64,000 bases of DNA, taken from NCBI RefSeq assembly GCF_949628215.1, contig NC_134288.1, forward strand, positions 5,766,001 to 5,830,000. The letters run 5' to 3'. Origin of the DNA: Phalacrocorax aristotelis (lineage: Eukaryota > Chordata > Aves > Suliformes > Phalacrocoracidae). The notes below the pieces were generated by a model that saw only the letters and a list, made by a program, of their open reading frames with translations, was not told where the DNA came from and ran no database searches. The position numbers and the translations under genes are program-made. Of this stretch, positions 1-12,689 are shown piece after piece; within the stretch, counting starts at the first letter, position 1; the number at the start of each line of letters is the position of its first letter.

Positions 1-3000
1 CAAACTGGCTGATTAACTGTGTCTGGCTAGTCCTGTGTACGTACGCGTATTCACAAACAGACGTCATATATAAATATTTATACACAATAGTGTCTGAAAA
101 TTCCCATAAAACAGCAGCCAGCATTAAAAGTCCTATTAGTATTGATGTGACATTGGACAGACATCTTCGTGTTGATACAACCTACCACAATATCAATCCT
201 AATACAGCTTTTTGGGAACACAAAATGGACAAAATATGAACAGGCAACTTTAGTAGAAACATCGAGTATGTTATATTAAAAACAAGCCTGTGATAATGCA
301 ATATGAGGTGTGTCAGACCACACCTGGCTACAGGTCATATAATATGGACAGTCTTCTCTACAATTATATAGTTTTTCTTATCTTTTTTTTTTTAAAATTA
401 GTAATTTCTCTGCTGTGTCGTGAAACTTAGCTCCTAATATATGCTTATATATATTCACACATCTGACAAATTACTTGTTAAATCATTGTTTTAATTAATT
501 TACAGAGACAGCCAGTTAGAGAAATAACTCATTAAATAAGTGTTCATTTTGGTCAGCTCACAAGAGGGAGTGACATGATCGCCCCAGCTGTGGTCCCACG
601 TAGCAGAGCCAGGCTGTGTGTTCCTCCTCTGGTTGTTTCAGAAATTCTGCAATTTCATCAGTAGTTTTAAACCACAAGTTGCATAATTTAGTGGGGCGGC
701 TCCGGAGCCAGCCACAGAGTCAGGATCTCTGTGGGGCTGAGGAAAACATGAAGAGGGGCAGGTTGAAAAGCCTCAGCTTCTCTGTAAAAGCAAAAGCAGC
801 CCGGCACTTCCAGCTTGCTTTTTCCCTTTGAAAATGTTTGAGAGCTCCCCCTGCTTCTGCTGGCCAGAGAGCTCTTACCTCTCTGAAGTCAAAAGTGAAA
901 ATCTAATCCTAAAAGTACTTTCAGAGTATTTGCCCCTTGTTTGCAGGGTAGGGAAAAACATCTAGTATAGTTTACAGAACTCTTACTTTCTTCACCTGGG
1001 ATACTTCTGAAAGGGCCATTTTTTTGGAGCTAAATGGCCCCCATCCTGCATTCAGATGCTCACAGGGAACATGCATAGGCTTGCATTTTGATTGGTTTAC
1101 CTGATAACCTGCTAGATACAGTTGTTTACTGGACTTTGGGTGTTCAGGAGATTTCTGCTGGCTTCTGAGTTACTGTTTACCTGTTACAGCCTCTTTGTAT
1201 AATGCGTCCAGGATCAGTAGCATCAGGACTTAAATGTATCTGCGTTGTTCGGGTATCACTTCATAATGTTACCATGCTTGGGTAAAGCAAGGAAATAGCT
1301 AGGTAATTTGTACCGTATGTTAATATTTACTGTACTACCGGATCCGTGCTACAAGGTGACTGAATCTTTCCGTTGCTGAGCTCACGCTGACTCTCAGAGC
1401 CGTGCAATTGGACTTTTCCTTTGCTTTATGCACAGTGAGCAAGTATGGAAGCTGTACCTGTGCGGGCTGTATGGGAGAGACCCTGTTTTAATGTCTGTTA
1501 AAACTCTTCTATGTAATATTAACACTGCTCATTAGGCACTGGAGAATATTAGCTGTCTGCTCCCGGGGTTCTTACAAAATAGGGATTTGTTATTCCTACT
1601 TAAAAGTGTGCACTCAGAGTGGATGTACTCAGTAATGCTGGTTGTGAATGGGCCAGAAATAAGCCAGGAGATTTTTGAGTAAATCAGCAGAATTAATTTG
1701 ACTTCAGTTATTTTGGTTTCATTTACAGAAGCTGGGAAGTTGGCTCTTTTTGCTTGAATTTCAGCAAATTAATTCAGAAGCCTCCACAACCCAGAACACT
1801 TCATCTCCTACTCTTCCTAGCCTAATTCTCAAATTCCTGATTGAATGCCACTTTCTTGTGAATTTCTGGCTTTGGTCTCTTGTATGTGGATACGATGAAA
1901 TTGGTTTTCTTTTTTCTAAGCAGGGAAAAAGTAGAAACGAGACAAACTTCCCCTCCCTTCTGCAAAGGTTCAAGATAGAAAGGGACAAAAAAAAAAAGAG
2001 AATAAAATAAAAATATAGCTGTATTTTCTCCCTCTTTGGAAGGACCTCCCACTGACTATATCATTATCCGTCTCATGTAGGATATTGGATTCAGGATCTA
2101 TAGCAGTGAGCTATGTTCATATTGAATCTCATTTGATTTAATAAACCTCCCTTCTCCCTTGCCTGTTCAGTCTTTCCAGTCTTTTTCAGGCATTAGTAGC
2201 TCCCCCATAGTTTTGGCCATAGAGGCATACATAACGCAGTGCCTTCTTTATACAGCAATGTGGGGGCCTTCATCCTCCGTTGCAAATGCAGATTCTTGTT
2301 TTGGAAATATAGCACCTTCCTCTTTCCCCCCCTTTACACATATATGCCCTGTGGCCCATGCCGTACGTACGCTGTTTGCTTGTTGTTATTCTCTATGGTT
2401 GGACCCATTCACAGTGGACTTGGTCATAATGGAATATTTATATTGAGCAGACCGAAATCTGGAATTATTTTATGTTTCTTCAGTATACGAAGTATATTTT
2501 TGGAGGTAATCTGAAGATTTTGGGGGAGGGAAGAGAACAGGGAATAAGATTCAATTTAAAGTGAAAAGGAGCATCAAAAAATGTTGTCAATTGCTATTTT
2601 CAATGTATTAGAAGAAGGAGCATATATAGAATAAAATTTCAAATCTTGCAAAATTAACTACATAGCAAAATCTATGCTTCAGGAAGAGAGAGCTTTTGGA
2701 ACCCGTCTTTAATTTTCAAATGGGAGTTCTTTTGCTGGATGTGATGAGGCTTGGCATGTGTCTTGGCATGTATACAGATATGCGAGCTCTGTGTCTATGG
2801 GCTCTAATTTCCCTAGAAGAATTTAAGTAAACCTTTCTCAAGCCAATAGGAGTTAACTGTATAGTAAGAAACTGTGCTCTACGTCTATATTAAACCTGGA
2901 AAAAATGAAAAGCTGTTCTCTGCTCTAACGTGTCAGGCAAAGCTGGCTTCAGAGAATGTGCAGAGGCAAGATTTCATTTTGAGAACTGGAAAAGGCTGAA

Positions 3001-5776
3001 GCTTGATTACAGGAAGGAAAACTGGCAATTGTTTTTACCTTGTTTTAAGCATATACTGCAAAAGAGATCAAGTTTCTACAAGTTTCATTAAAATAGGGTG
3101 GCCAGTGTTAAAGGATTACAGCTACAGAAAAAACTATTAATGAGTACAACGCCTTATTAGACTCCAGAGAATCCACAAGAGTAAGCCAACAGGAATATGC
3201 TTACCAAAACCTCATTAGAGCCTGTTATAATAGGGGGGACCTGAAGATGCGATGTAAATCTGTGAATTGGTGGGACAACTTGCTTTGAAGCTAGGATGCT
3301 GTGGCCTTAGAAGTCAAAGCCCTTTACGTCCTCACTGGCTATTTATACCCAGCATGTTTATAAAATCTACCTGCTTCTCTTGCAGGTTACTAACTCGAGT
3401 TAGCAGTAAAAACAGTCATCCCAGTGATTTCCGACATACTTTTTTTGACCACTGAAGATCTAGAAGTGCTTCTTGGACAAGAGGGACAAATCCCTGCCCT
3501 AAATACACTGATAGAATCTGGGTTACCTTGAGCAGCCTCTCGTTGGTTCTTTTGCCTTCATAAAGGGTGTGTGTTTGTCAATCTCAAAACTTCTGCATCT
3601 CCTACAGCACCACCCAAGCATGCCAGGCAATGGGAAAGGTGAGAACTGTTGCTTTGAATTGTAAAATCACCTTATCCATAATGGATGAAAGGACCTATGC
3701 CATAGCACAGGGTTTCAGTCCTCCTGCAGCTCTGGAAAATTGGACAACTTCATAGTCTTTTATGAAAATATAATGTATCTTTGCTGCCTTTTGAGTAGTA
3801 AATTAAGAATTTGAAAGTGACAAATATTAGTGACCTGCCTTTATTCCTAACAAAATTGAGCAGGAGAGAAAAGGAGTCTGCTGAGCCTTTGACAGAATGT
3901 TTAATAACTTTTGTGATTACTGTTCCCCAGAAGTGATGTGTATAATATGTATTTTCCCTCTTTCATTTTATCATAACACTTATGCTGGAGACTGTTGTCT
4001 CTCTGCAGTGCTGAACTTCTTCCTCAGTCAAAGGTTAGAGTGATTTGAGCAACCGCAGTCAAAGCAACCTTGTGAAGCCTTTTGCTTCCTCTAATGGCAG
4101 AACTGCACTCCTTTAGTTTGGCCCAACGGTATGGAAATGGGCCATAGCCATATGATAAGCAAACAGTGAGTTATTAAAAGTCTGCAGTACTGGGGCAGCT
4201 GTGACCGAAACTGCGACAATCGTTTTGCAGATGGAGACTAATCACAGAAGATGTCAAAACAGACACCATGTCAGTTGTATTCTGGTAGAAGCAAATTAAT
4301 TTTCATTCAATTTCATTCATTTTCAAGGTCCCTTCCTGTTCAGGAAACTTAAAGTTTTTGGATGGCTTTGCTACTTTGGCATCGAATTGTTCACAAATTT
4401 GTATATTGAAACTAGACAAAATATACTAGATTGTCTATTGATTGCTAGATAAAATTTCAAGAGGTAACATCCTTAACTTTGATTAAAAATCAGTATTTTG
4501 GACTTGGCAGCTAGAGCACACTTTTTGTTGATGTGAAAGAAGAACAGAGGATAGGGAAGGCACGTGTGCCCCTTGAGGGTGATACAGCTTGGGAGGTGCG
4601 GAGTCAGGGAGCTTTTCAAGGATGCAGTTCAAGAATTAGGTGCTAACAGGCTGAGGTAGCAAGGTATGGTTAGGACTGGTCTAATTTCCAGTGAACAATG
4701 CCTGGATGAAAGCTGGTACGAGCAACAGGGCAAGGATGTAGTTAAAACCATCAGGAGCCATCTCTGATGTAAGGCCAAAGCACTGGAAAGCCAGATGCAA
4801 AGACTAGCCATGTTATGGAGAAATGATGATGTTTTCATCCTTTCACCAATCTCTCAGCTACAAAACACAACGGCAATTTAATCAAGCATTAAAAGAGTGC
4901 GTTGGTGAAATACCTCTGTTAAAGTAGTGCACGTGTGCTGCCTTTCCCTGGGTCTTTTGCTGGGAGGCTTCCAGATAGAGGTTGGATCCAAAGCGGAACT
5001 CTCTAAAATCAGGGTTGGTTTCTTGTAATGCAGTTGAGCCAGACAAACACGCTGAAACTTAGTATGTGCTTTTACTGCCTGGAGTTTAGGACGGGCTGTC
5101 TCTAGTTTTACTTCACTTCTCTTCAATATAGAAAGCTATTCGAACCCTGTCTGTTGCCTTGAGTGTAACCTTTAACATTTGTAAAGCCATCTCAAGCACA
5201 CCGATGTGTGAACTCTTCCTGGTCTCCAGCTTGCTCTCTCTTTACTCTCACCTTAGTTTCTTTCCAGGCATGGCTTTGCAGCATGCTTCGTGGCACCTTC
5301 AGGTGGGAAAACATGTTCTAGTTTCCATCACCAAGGGCTTCTTTTCTCTTCCTTCAAAGCAGACTTCAGCACGCTTTTCCCTAATCTATTGTACCTTCTC
5401 CTTTCATTTTTGGTTCCCTTAAGTGGTCAGTGAGATGAGGGGAACAAGGTGTTATTCCAAATGTTTTCTGTTTTCAGGTAGACTGGGATGGTACTATTTT
5501 GCATCTTGGCAATTTGTTGGTAACCTCATATTCAGTGTTGTCAGAAAGCAAATTATTAACTTCACCTCAAAAATGAGACCAGGTCGTGGAAATGGTGATA
5601 GAAAGCAACTTGAACTGTTTGTTGCTGGCTGTAGAAAGCCCAAGAAGTGTCCAAGTTTGGAGATGTACTAAGTATGGGAAGTGAGACCACATGATGATAG
5701 TTTTTTTTGGCTGCTGTCCTGAGAAAGGAACAACCAATGGAATCATGCCCAAAAGTTGGGGTGTTTTTCTGGTTTC
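1..5776. other. Unique AT-rich sequence, no gene seen
   Basis: I see no exon chain, RNA gene or young repeat here. The open frames are all under 100 codons, many begin at a non-ATG codon, and none carries a recognisable domain. AT-rich stretches such as 40-110 and 360-500 carry many TAAT and ATATATA cores. A weak splice-like pair (acceptor-like tract ending at 3607, donor-like GTGAGA at 3639) would bound a 31-nt segment, but nothing else supports it. Near 4300-4325 there is a short imperfect TTTCATTCA-type tandem. The stretch is best read as intergenic or intronic DNA. Confidence 0.6.
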
Positions 5777-5801
5777 TTTTGTTTTGTTTTGTTTTGTTTT
5801 T
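5777..5801. repeat. (TTTTG)n simple repeat
   Basis: About five uninterrupted TTTTG units, with the last one degenerate. A short pentanucleotide microsatellite in otherwise unique sequence. Confidence 0.9.
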
Positions 5802-8800
5802 GTACAAAGGTGCTTACATCATTAAAAGTCACTGAAACCCAGGATACTCAGTTCTTAAATCAGTTTGAAAATAGGCTTAGAGACTCAACCTGCACAGGCT
5901 CTTCTGAAAAGTTTACTTTGAGGGAACTTCTTCCTGGGGTTTCCTCCCAGGGAACAGCCCCCAGAACGTCTCCTAAGTCAAGGGTGAGGAATCTACAATC
6001 ATCACCAAAGTTCATTGGCAGCACAATTTGGAGCTAGCTATAAAATATAAATAGCTTTTTCACTGTGAAATATTTGATATTTTAAAAATTATGACAGTGT
6101 TATTTACTCTCATCCCCTGCCCACCCCGCCATGGCTGGTGTTTCTTATGTGCTGTTGGCAGATGGGATGTGGATCATTTTAATTAGATTTTATTGGACTG
6201 TTATACAGCCCATAATTGTGATCATTACTCATTTTCACTGTGGTTCAGACAGATCCTCTATTTAGACATGATGATATTTTGATGAGACAAGTCCCATGTA
6301 ACTTGTTATGTTAGGGGCCAGTAGCCAAAGCAGTGGAATTAGGTGTTTTCACAGCATAAAAATTGGAGTAGATTAATAAAGGACGTAATGGTCAATTTGT
6401 GTTCCTAATTGTGCCCAGATTGTGGATGCTATGGGCAGAATGTCTCTTTGGGCTGCTGGGTCCTGCTGAAAGCTGCAGGAAACAAAGAGCCCTCACAGCT
6501 GAAGCTCAGGTAGCCAGACATGGCACAGAGGGGGAGCAATCCCCTGTTTCACCTTCACGGAGGGGGTCAAACCCACCGTTGGTGTCAACAAGTGACCTTT
6601 TGCCAAATCAATGCTGTTGTGCTTATATTCGCACCAGCTCTACTTTAGTCCCGTATGCTCTTTCTCGTTTTCTGTTGTGGCTTTTTGCATGGCATTTCTT
6701 GTAAATCACTGCAAGAAGACGAGGGCTGGAGGCTAAGTCTGAACTGGGGATAGATCTGCTGTAACTTCTCTACAACTGAGGGTATCTTCTCTTCTGCTGA
6801 TGGCCCTCTGCTGCTTTTTGAGCAGCTGTACTCAGGCACTGAGCTGTTCCCTTCTTACGTGACTCTTCAGGAGGTGTGGGGTCCTGCCGTGTAACAGTAA
6901 TGATGGCGTTCTGGCAAAGCCTTTTGTAGGAGCTGTGTCCTATTGTCAGACAGAACCACCTTCTCACCTGTGCCCCGTGGTCGCCGGATTGTTTAGTGAT
7001 CAGTCCCAGGTTTTTCCTCTTGACTTTCCAGAACCACGACTGGTATTTGGACATAATACTTGTAGAGTACAGACCTAGCTCTCCCTTTGTGTCCTGAGGA
7101 ACGTTGGTGAGTAGGAAAGTCATGCGCTACTGCCAGGAGTCACGGTTCCAGGAAACTGTCAAAGCCCATCTCCGCACCCGTGTGGGACACACACAATTTG
7201 TTTATGTTCATCTGGACACACACCCTTAAAAGGATTCTGTTAAGGTACTGCCTAAAATTATAATTTAATTTAACGTACATCTCTAGTCAGATCTGAGTAA
7301 GAATCAACTTTGATTCCACTTTGCATATGCAGATGAGGCCAGTTATCCCTCCAGCTGCCCTGTTTGTGTGCATCAGCCGCCTTCGGGGCTGCCTACGGAT
7401 CAGTTCATTCCGTGCAAACTGGAAAGTGCTGAGCTGCAAGGTAGAGAGAAATACCCCCTAAATCCACCCCACTGGTCCATGGGACTTCTTTGTCATCTTC
7501 ATCCTTTATTTAAAACAAACAAACAAAAATGCAAATATTTTAGAATTTCTATGCAGGGATGCAAGCTCTGTTTCTCCTTTGCTCATCCAAACCGGTCCAT
7601 TGAGATCTAGATGCTACTCCTGTTAGGGCTCTTGTAAATTCCTCCTGCATTATTGCTTCTGCACTCTGTTAGAAACCAGGGCCTAATTTAGAGCTGGGTA
7701 ACCTGCCTTAACTTCTTGCTTTGTTATCTCCTTCCACTCCTTTATATCTGCAATTCTTGTCTAGATGCAATATACAATAAAGTCTCACTTCTCACCTCTG
7801 TGGAAACATAAATGTGATACCCTCAAGTGATCCTTTCTCTACTTTTACCTTAACTGTCATTTTCTTCTTTTAAATCTTTTAAGTGGATGTAACACAGCAG
7901 GATATTATAACAAATGGACAGACAAAACCAACTCATCACGTATCACTTCATTGGCCATTATGCTCTCGCTTACGTTCAACAACACTCTCACAGCTGAAAA
8001 ATATAACTTAGTCCGAGTCAAATGGTCCTTGTAAACAATTGGTTACAAACTCGTCCTCATTTTTCTGTGTAATAAAAAATACTCTAATTTATTAAAATGA
8101 ACTAATCTTTTGGTAGGTGTTTTTTGTCAGTCGGTTTTTTCTGGGAATTGGACCAGCTCACCTTAGAAAATTGTTTTTCTCTTTTGGTTAGTGTTACTGG
8201 ACTCCACATCTGCGTTGCTCCATGGGGTGAGAGAACCTTTCCTAACAAGAGAATAACAATCAATAAATTCAGGTATGAATTTTCACACAAAGATTGTGTA
8301 CTAAAATGGATGAAACATCATGCTTCACTTTCTCATGCTGATTTTTCAAGTGAATAATTACAAGCCATGATTAATGTCACCCCAGAAATCTGGCATGCTT
8401 ATTTGTGAACATATTAATGAGTCTAGTTTTATTATTATTCAACCAACTCTAATGCCTTAGTGTAAGCCTTATCTTTCCCAGCTTCTCCATCCTATAGAAC
8501 ATTTTTTTGTTGGTTTTACAATACAAATTTTAAGGACAGTAGACTTTGACTTTCCAAGATTTTAAGCGTCCCCTGTGTGCTGATGGCTCTGTAGAAATCA
8601 TAGATACTGCATTTGTGCCATTTAAGCTTGTCTCCTTGCTAGGCCCCACTGCAATGGATGCTGTGGACACATGGGATAGGCAAAACTATTATACCATGAG
8701 TATTGGATGTATCTTTTTTATTTGGCTTCTGACTGTGTTCTTGACTAAATGATTCAGATAAAGAATGTCACCTATCAAAACTGAAACCGCTGGATGGATA

Positions 8801-9285
8801 ATCCATGGAAATTTTCACAGCAAGCAAAGTAGGAAGCCTTTCTAAATTGTGTGTTTTAAGGGGAGAAAAGTGGATTGGTTTTACCTGGTTCAAGGTAAGA
8901 CGTGGCCTAGAATTCAAGTGATTTAAGGTTAAAATCCACACGGTGCCACAATTCAGTATGGCCTACAGCACAATGAACACAAGGCCAACACCTCTTAATT
9001 TAAGATCATTTAAGGAGGGGTTTAAGTTAGAATGTGACCTTCCATTTTTGGCCAGGTGAGAATTTTGTTTTGTGAAAGCTGTTCCATCGGTGGTTCGTCC
9101 TGCCATCGCCCAGTGAAATGGTTAAGATGGAAAGAACTGAGATTAACTATTGCATTACATTGGACAGAGATTTAGGAAATCTCTTGATACTGCGTGGGTG
9201 ATGAAGTGGATAAAATTTCATGCAAAGGAAAGGAAATGGGGAAAATCAATCCTGACTTTCTATGCTCAATAATGGGCTTTGAGCA
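5802..9285. other. Unique sequence, no gene seen; candidate conserved patch near 6070-6300
   Basis: No coding exon is recognisable. The sub-block 6070-6300 is rich in homeodomain-type cores (TTAAT, AATTAG, ATAATTG, TCATTA) around a short GC patch, which is typical of vertebrate non-coding enhancers. That is an impression and not an alignment result. A perfect AAG/GTAAGA donor match sits at 8893/8894 with no convincing partner acceptor. A short CAAA-rich tract lies near 7517-7530. Confidence 0.5.
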
Positions 9286-9289
9286 AGAT

Positions 9290-9815
9290 ACTGCTACGCA
9301 GGGAAAGAGATCTGGGAGTCATTTCCATAGAACTGTCTCACTTATCAACTCACTGTACGTATCTTTGGCATTCCCACAGTCAGAATAGTCTGTGAAGTGT
9401 TTGTCCTCCTATCTCAAGTGCGTGTTTAGAATAGCAAAGGTGCAACAAAGGGCAATAAAGGTGATTAAATGTAGGTTACAATTAGTCATTCTGTATAGAG
9501 ATGCTAAATTTGGATTCTGCTTGGAAAAGGAAACCCTGCTGTGTTAGAGGTGCATAAAAGCCTGAGCTGTGAGGAGAAAGTAAGCAGGGAACAGTTGATC
9601 TCTGTGTTTCTCACAAGATAAAATAAGCAACATCAAAATAATTTATCAGGCCACAGTTTCAATATAAACAAAAGAAGTTACTCTTTCATATGATATACAG
9701 TCGTACTACGGAGCTACTTGCTATGGGATGACAGGATGTGTGAAGGTTGCCTAGGTTCAAATAGCCTAATTCATAGAAGAAATATAACCACTAGATACTG
9801 AATATATTGTTATAT
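9290..9815 (+). mobile_element. Ancient CR1-clade LINE, 3' fragment
   Basis: A decayed, 5'-truncated non-LTR retrotransposon read in the sense direction. Family landmarks that survive in the right order are: the GGGATCTGGGAGTCAT-like block near 9303; the CAACAAAGGGCAATAAAGGTGATTAAA-like block near 9440-9466; the 'TTYRGCTTGGAAAAG' block near 9515-9530; a stretch near 9640-9690 matching the 'CAGG..CAGTTTCAA..AAACAAAAGGAAGTACTTCTTCAC' portion; and the 'GGTTCAAA...AATTCATRGA' portion near 9750-9780. These blocks belong to the C-terminal reverse-transcriptase region and 3' end of old CR1/L3-type LINEs of reptiles and birds. Every frame is broken, so it is not active. It is far older than the copy at 28384. 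The left border is uncertain and may reach about 9200. Recognition is from memory of the family and not from an alignment. Confidence 0.7.
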
Positions 9816-12140
9816 ATTTTGCATTGCTGAGTCTACTTGACTTGTTCCTGCGTTTTGTTTTTCCCAGTCAGGCTGCTGTCAGAGGAGGGTTACAGGAGCA
9901 GCTAGGCTTTTAACCTGCCCCTGTTCTGTCATTATGTTGTAATGATTTCAGGAGGGATGAGAAAAGGATCCCAAAGGCCTGACATCTAAATTAATTCCCC
10001 GTCAGGGCACCAGAAAGGGGTCAAAGAAGCAGTTACCTTGGAGGCTAACACTTTCAGGCCTGTACTGGCTGTCACCTGGATGAATCTGTTGCAGCAAAGC
10101 CCTGTTGAAGTCCTTAAGAAATATTTGTGTGCAAGCTGCTGCAAAATCTGAGTTTATTTCCGTGTTGCCCTGGACAGGAGTGAGATGAGGAGTGTAACAT
10201 CAGGACAGCAGAAAGTGGGGGAAGGACGAGGGGAAAATCAGCAAAAAGAAAAGCCAGCTTTACCTACTGAGCGTGAATCAGGTGAGGAAATGCCTGGCGA
10301 TGCTCACAATAATTCAGATGTTGTCCCAGACCTTAATTACTCGCACAGTAAACTGTGGACCTGGTAGGAGGGAGGTGGATCCTGTCTGTGTGCTCCATCT
10401 GCTGCCTGCAGAGACGGGAATGTTCCAGGCCAGGTGTTGCTGAGCATTGCTCTGGTCTAGCAGCAAGATAAGTTTAATTAAAGGGCTAATCACTCCCGCT
10501 CTGGAATGGACCTATCACTGTACTTGCAGTCACATTCTAACTCTTTTCCTCTAGTGTTCATGCATTATACATTTATCTTCTGTTGTCACGTACTGACTTG
10601 TTTTGCTTAAGTGAGGATAAGCCTCTGGTGCATGTGAAAATTGGAAACAAAGGGAATTGGCTAGACATGGGTCTAGGTGATACTTCATTGTAATGGCGTT
10701 TGTCAGCACAAAAAGGCATTTCATGCTGGCTTTCTAACTTTCTTGTGAAATAGGTATTCTACAGTTGTGGTAACTAAGGGCTCAGATCAGTGGGGAGCTG
10801 GACCCAGATGTTTGTGTTCTGCTGCAACTATTAAGAGCATCGGGCAAAACTTCTCTTTCAGTTGAACCAGGAGTAGCCCACTCCTGATTTCCAAAGAGTT
10901 GCTGGGTTTACTTCAGAATAACAGACCATGGGATTATGTCTATTGAAGTTTTATCATTTTTCACATTATGTTTGAAAGCTGTGGTATAACCCATGCTGGC
11001 TTTGTGCGCTATGGAGAGCTCTGAATCTTCCCACCGCTAATGGCAGGTAGTCTTCTAGCTCTAAGTATTGCAAACCTGCTCTTCAAGATGTGATCTTACC
11101 TTTCTTTTGACACCCTATTTAGGCAAAATCTTAGTTTCAGGTCAGGTTTTTTTACTTAAGCTCCTGAAATTTACTGTCCTTTCATAGACCAAAGGCTGAT
11201 GTCCCATTTTTACAGGCAGTAGAGCCCTATTTGTTGGAAGCAAGAGTACTTCAAGGAAAACCTATCTTTAAAAACATGCAACTTAATTGTATTTTCATTC
11301 TAGTGTTTTCCATAATACAGGGAGAACCCTGGGGTCTGCATATGCCCTGATAGACTGCGAAGGGAGAGGGAATGTTCCTCTGCCTAGTTTGGTGCTTATG
11401 AGATCTTAAACTCAAGTGACCGTATCCTCCAGGCTAGGACCTTTATTTTCAGACCTTCTGTTGGTTAAAGCTTTGAGTCAGGTCAAATTGATATGTGAGA
11501 TTTTCTCCCTCTCCTTTTGTGGCCAAACTTCAAAAGACATATAACTCATACCACTTTAGCATTCAAGGCTTGGATTAATTACTTACTAATGGCTTCATTT
11601 TTTTGCAGGAAGCACTTTAGCTTTTGCTCATGGAGCCAGGAGAACTATCACTAGGATGGATAAGGATATACACATAGTGTCTGTAACTTTAATATAATCT
11701 CTGAATATTCCATGATTCTGTAATGTCTGTCATGCTGGGTTTGAGCCCTGCTGCTGATGAACTGCCTGGGGCACTGTGTAGCAAATGCATTCTTTCACAG
11801 GCTAAAACAAAGCAGAAAAAAACCATATAATGAATTCCAGTCGTGTAACATTATGGGCTAAGTAGAAGTGCCACTCCTTTACTAGGATAGTTGTAAGAAG
11901 ACATTTTTGAAACCACACAGCTTAAGTGATAGCAGCCACCAGCCAAAACCCAAACATGTGTCTGCATATGAAACAGGCACATGTGGAATATATGCTAAAG
12001 CTTTAGAGTGTTTTGTAAAACACATTCATAGAAAGACCATGAAACCTGAGACAGCAGTGCAAAATATGTTGTGAAAATAATTTCAAGAAAACCTAGAGAG
12101 AGGTTTTTGGGCTGACTGTTGGTCAGAACAGCAATGGCAT
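9816..12140. other. Unique sequence, no gene seen
   Basis: No exon or RNA gene is recognisable. The frame at 10185-10367 is 60 codons with lysine- and glutamate-rich low complexity and no domain. Around 10470-10560 there is a short TTAATTAAA/CTAATCA patch resembling homeodomain sites. A CATGATTCTGTAATG string near 11709 vaguely recalls a CR1 tail, but no CR1 body precedes it. Confidence 0.55.
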
Positions 12141-12141
12141 G

Positions 12142-12180
12142 AATAGTTCTGTAGAACTATTATAGTTCTGTAGAACTATT
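12142..12180. repeat. Tandemly duplicated 20-bp hairpin
   Basis: The unit AATAGTTCTGTAGAACTATT is a perfect 9-bp inverted repeat around a GT centre. It is followed immediately by a second copy lacking only the first A. The pair can form two small hairpins or one longer one. No coding frame or known element explains it. Confidence 0.85.
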
Positions 12181-12366
12181 CACAACTTATGCCACGGAAG
12201 AAAGCATGGGACTTTTTATGTCCTTTGTAAACAAATAGGGTCTGTTCATTGACCCCACCTTCACTTATCATCCCTTTACACTAGAAAAAAAAAATTCAAG
12301 TACCAAAATTTTTTTGCTAACTGTCGAGGTCAAAAACGTTTAATAATAATCTACAATCTCTTGAAG

Positions 12367-12406
12367 CCTAGGATATATAGGCTATAGGATATATAGCCTA
12401 TATAGG
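12367..12406. repeat. AT-rich nested palindrome with direct repeat
   Basis: The segment contains two direct copies of TAGGATATATAG, at 12369-12380 and 12385-12396. It also contains a 7-bp inverted pair, GGCTATA at 12380-12386 and TATAGCC at 12392-12398. It is probably a short slippage-derived repeat able to form a cruciform. Confidence 0.75.
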
Positions 12407-12689
12407 ATTTATTATACTTTGATAGGGAATAATTAGGCTCTGAGAACTCCTACCAAAGTTTTCAACATAAACATGTCTAACTTGCATCCCACAAGTATGA
12501 TTGAAGGACAGGGAGGGGGAACCCCCCAAAACCACAATAGAAAATTTTCATTCCACGGGGAGACCTGAAAATGTAAAACAGTGGCAGTGGGACTCAGACT
12601 TGGCAACGTTTATCTAAGGGGATGTTCATTTGTTTTAACTTAAATTCCGAAAATACAGCGTTTCAGCAGGAGTATGTATTACAGCAGTG

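Noticed and set aside
3608..3638. 31-nt segment between an acceptor-like CTACAG and a donor-like GTGAGA
   Set aside because: The acceptor tract is weak and interrupted, the length shifts frame, and no partner exons were seen.
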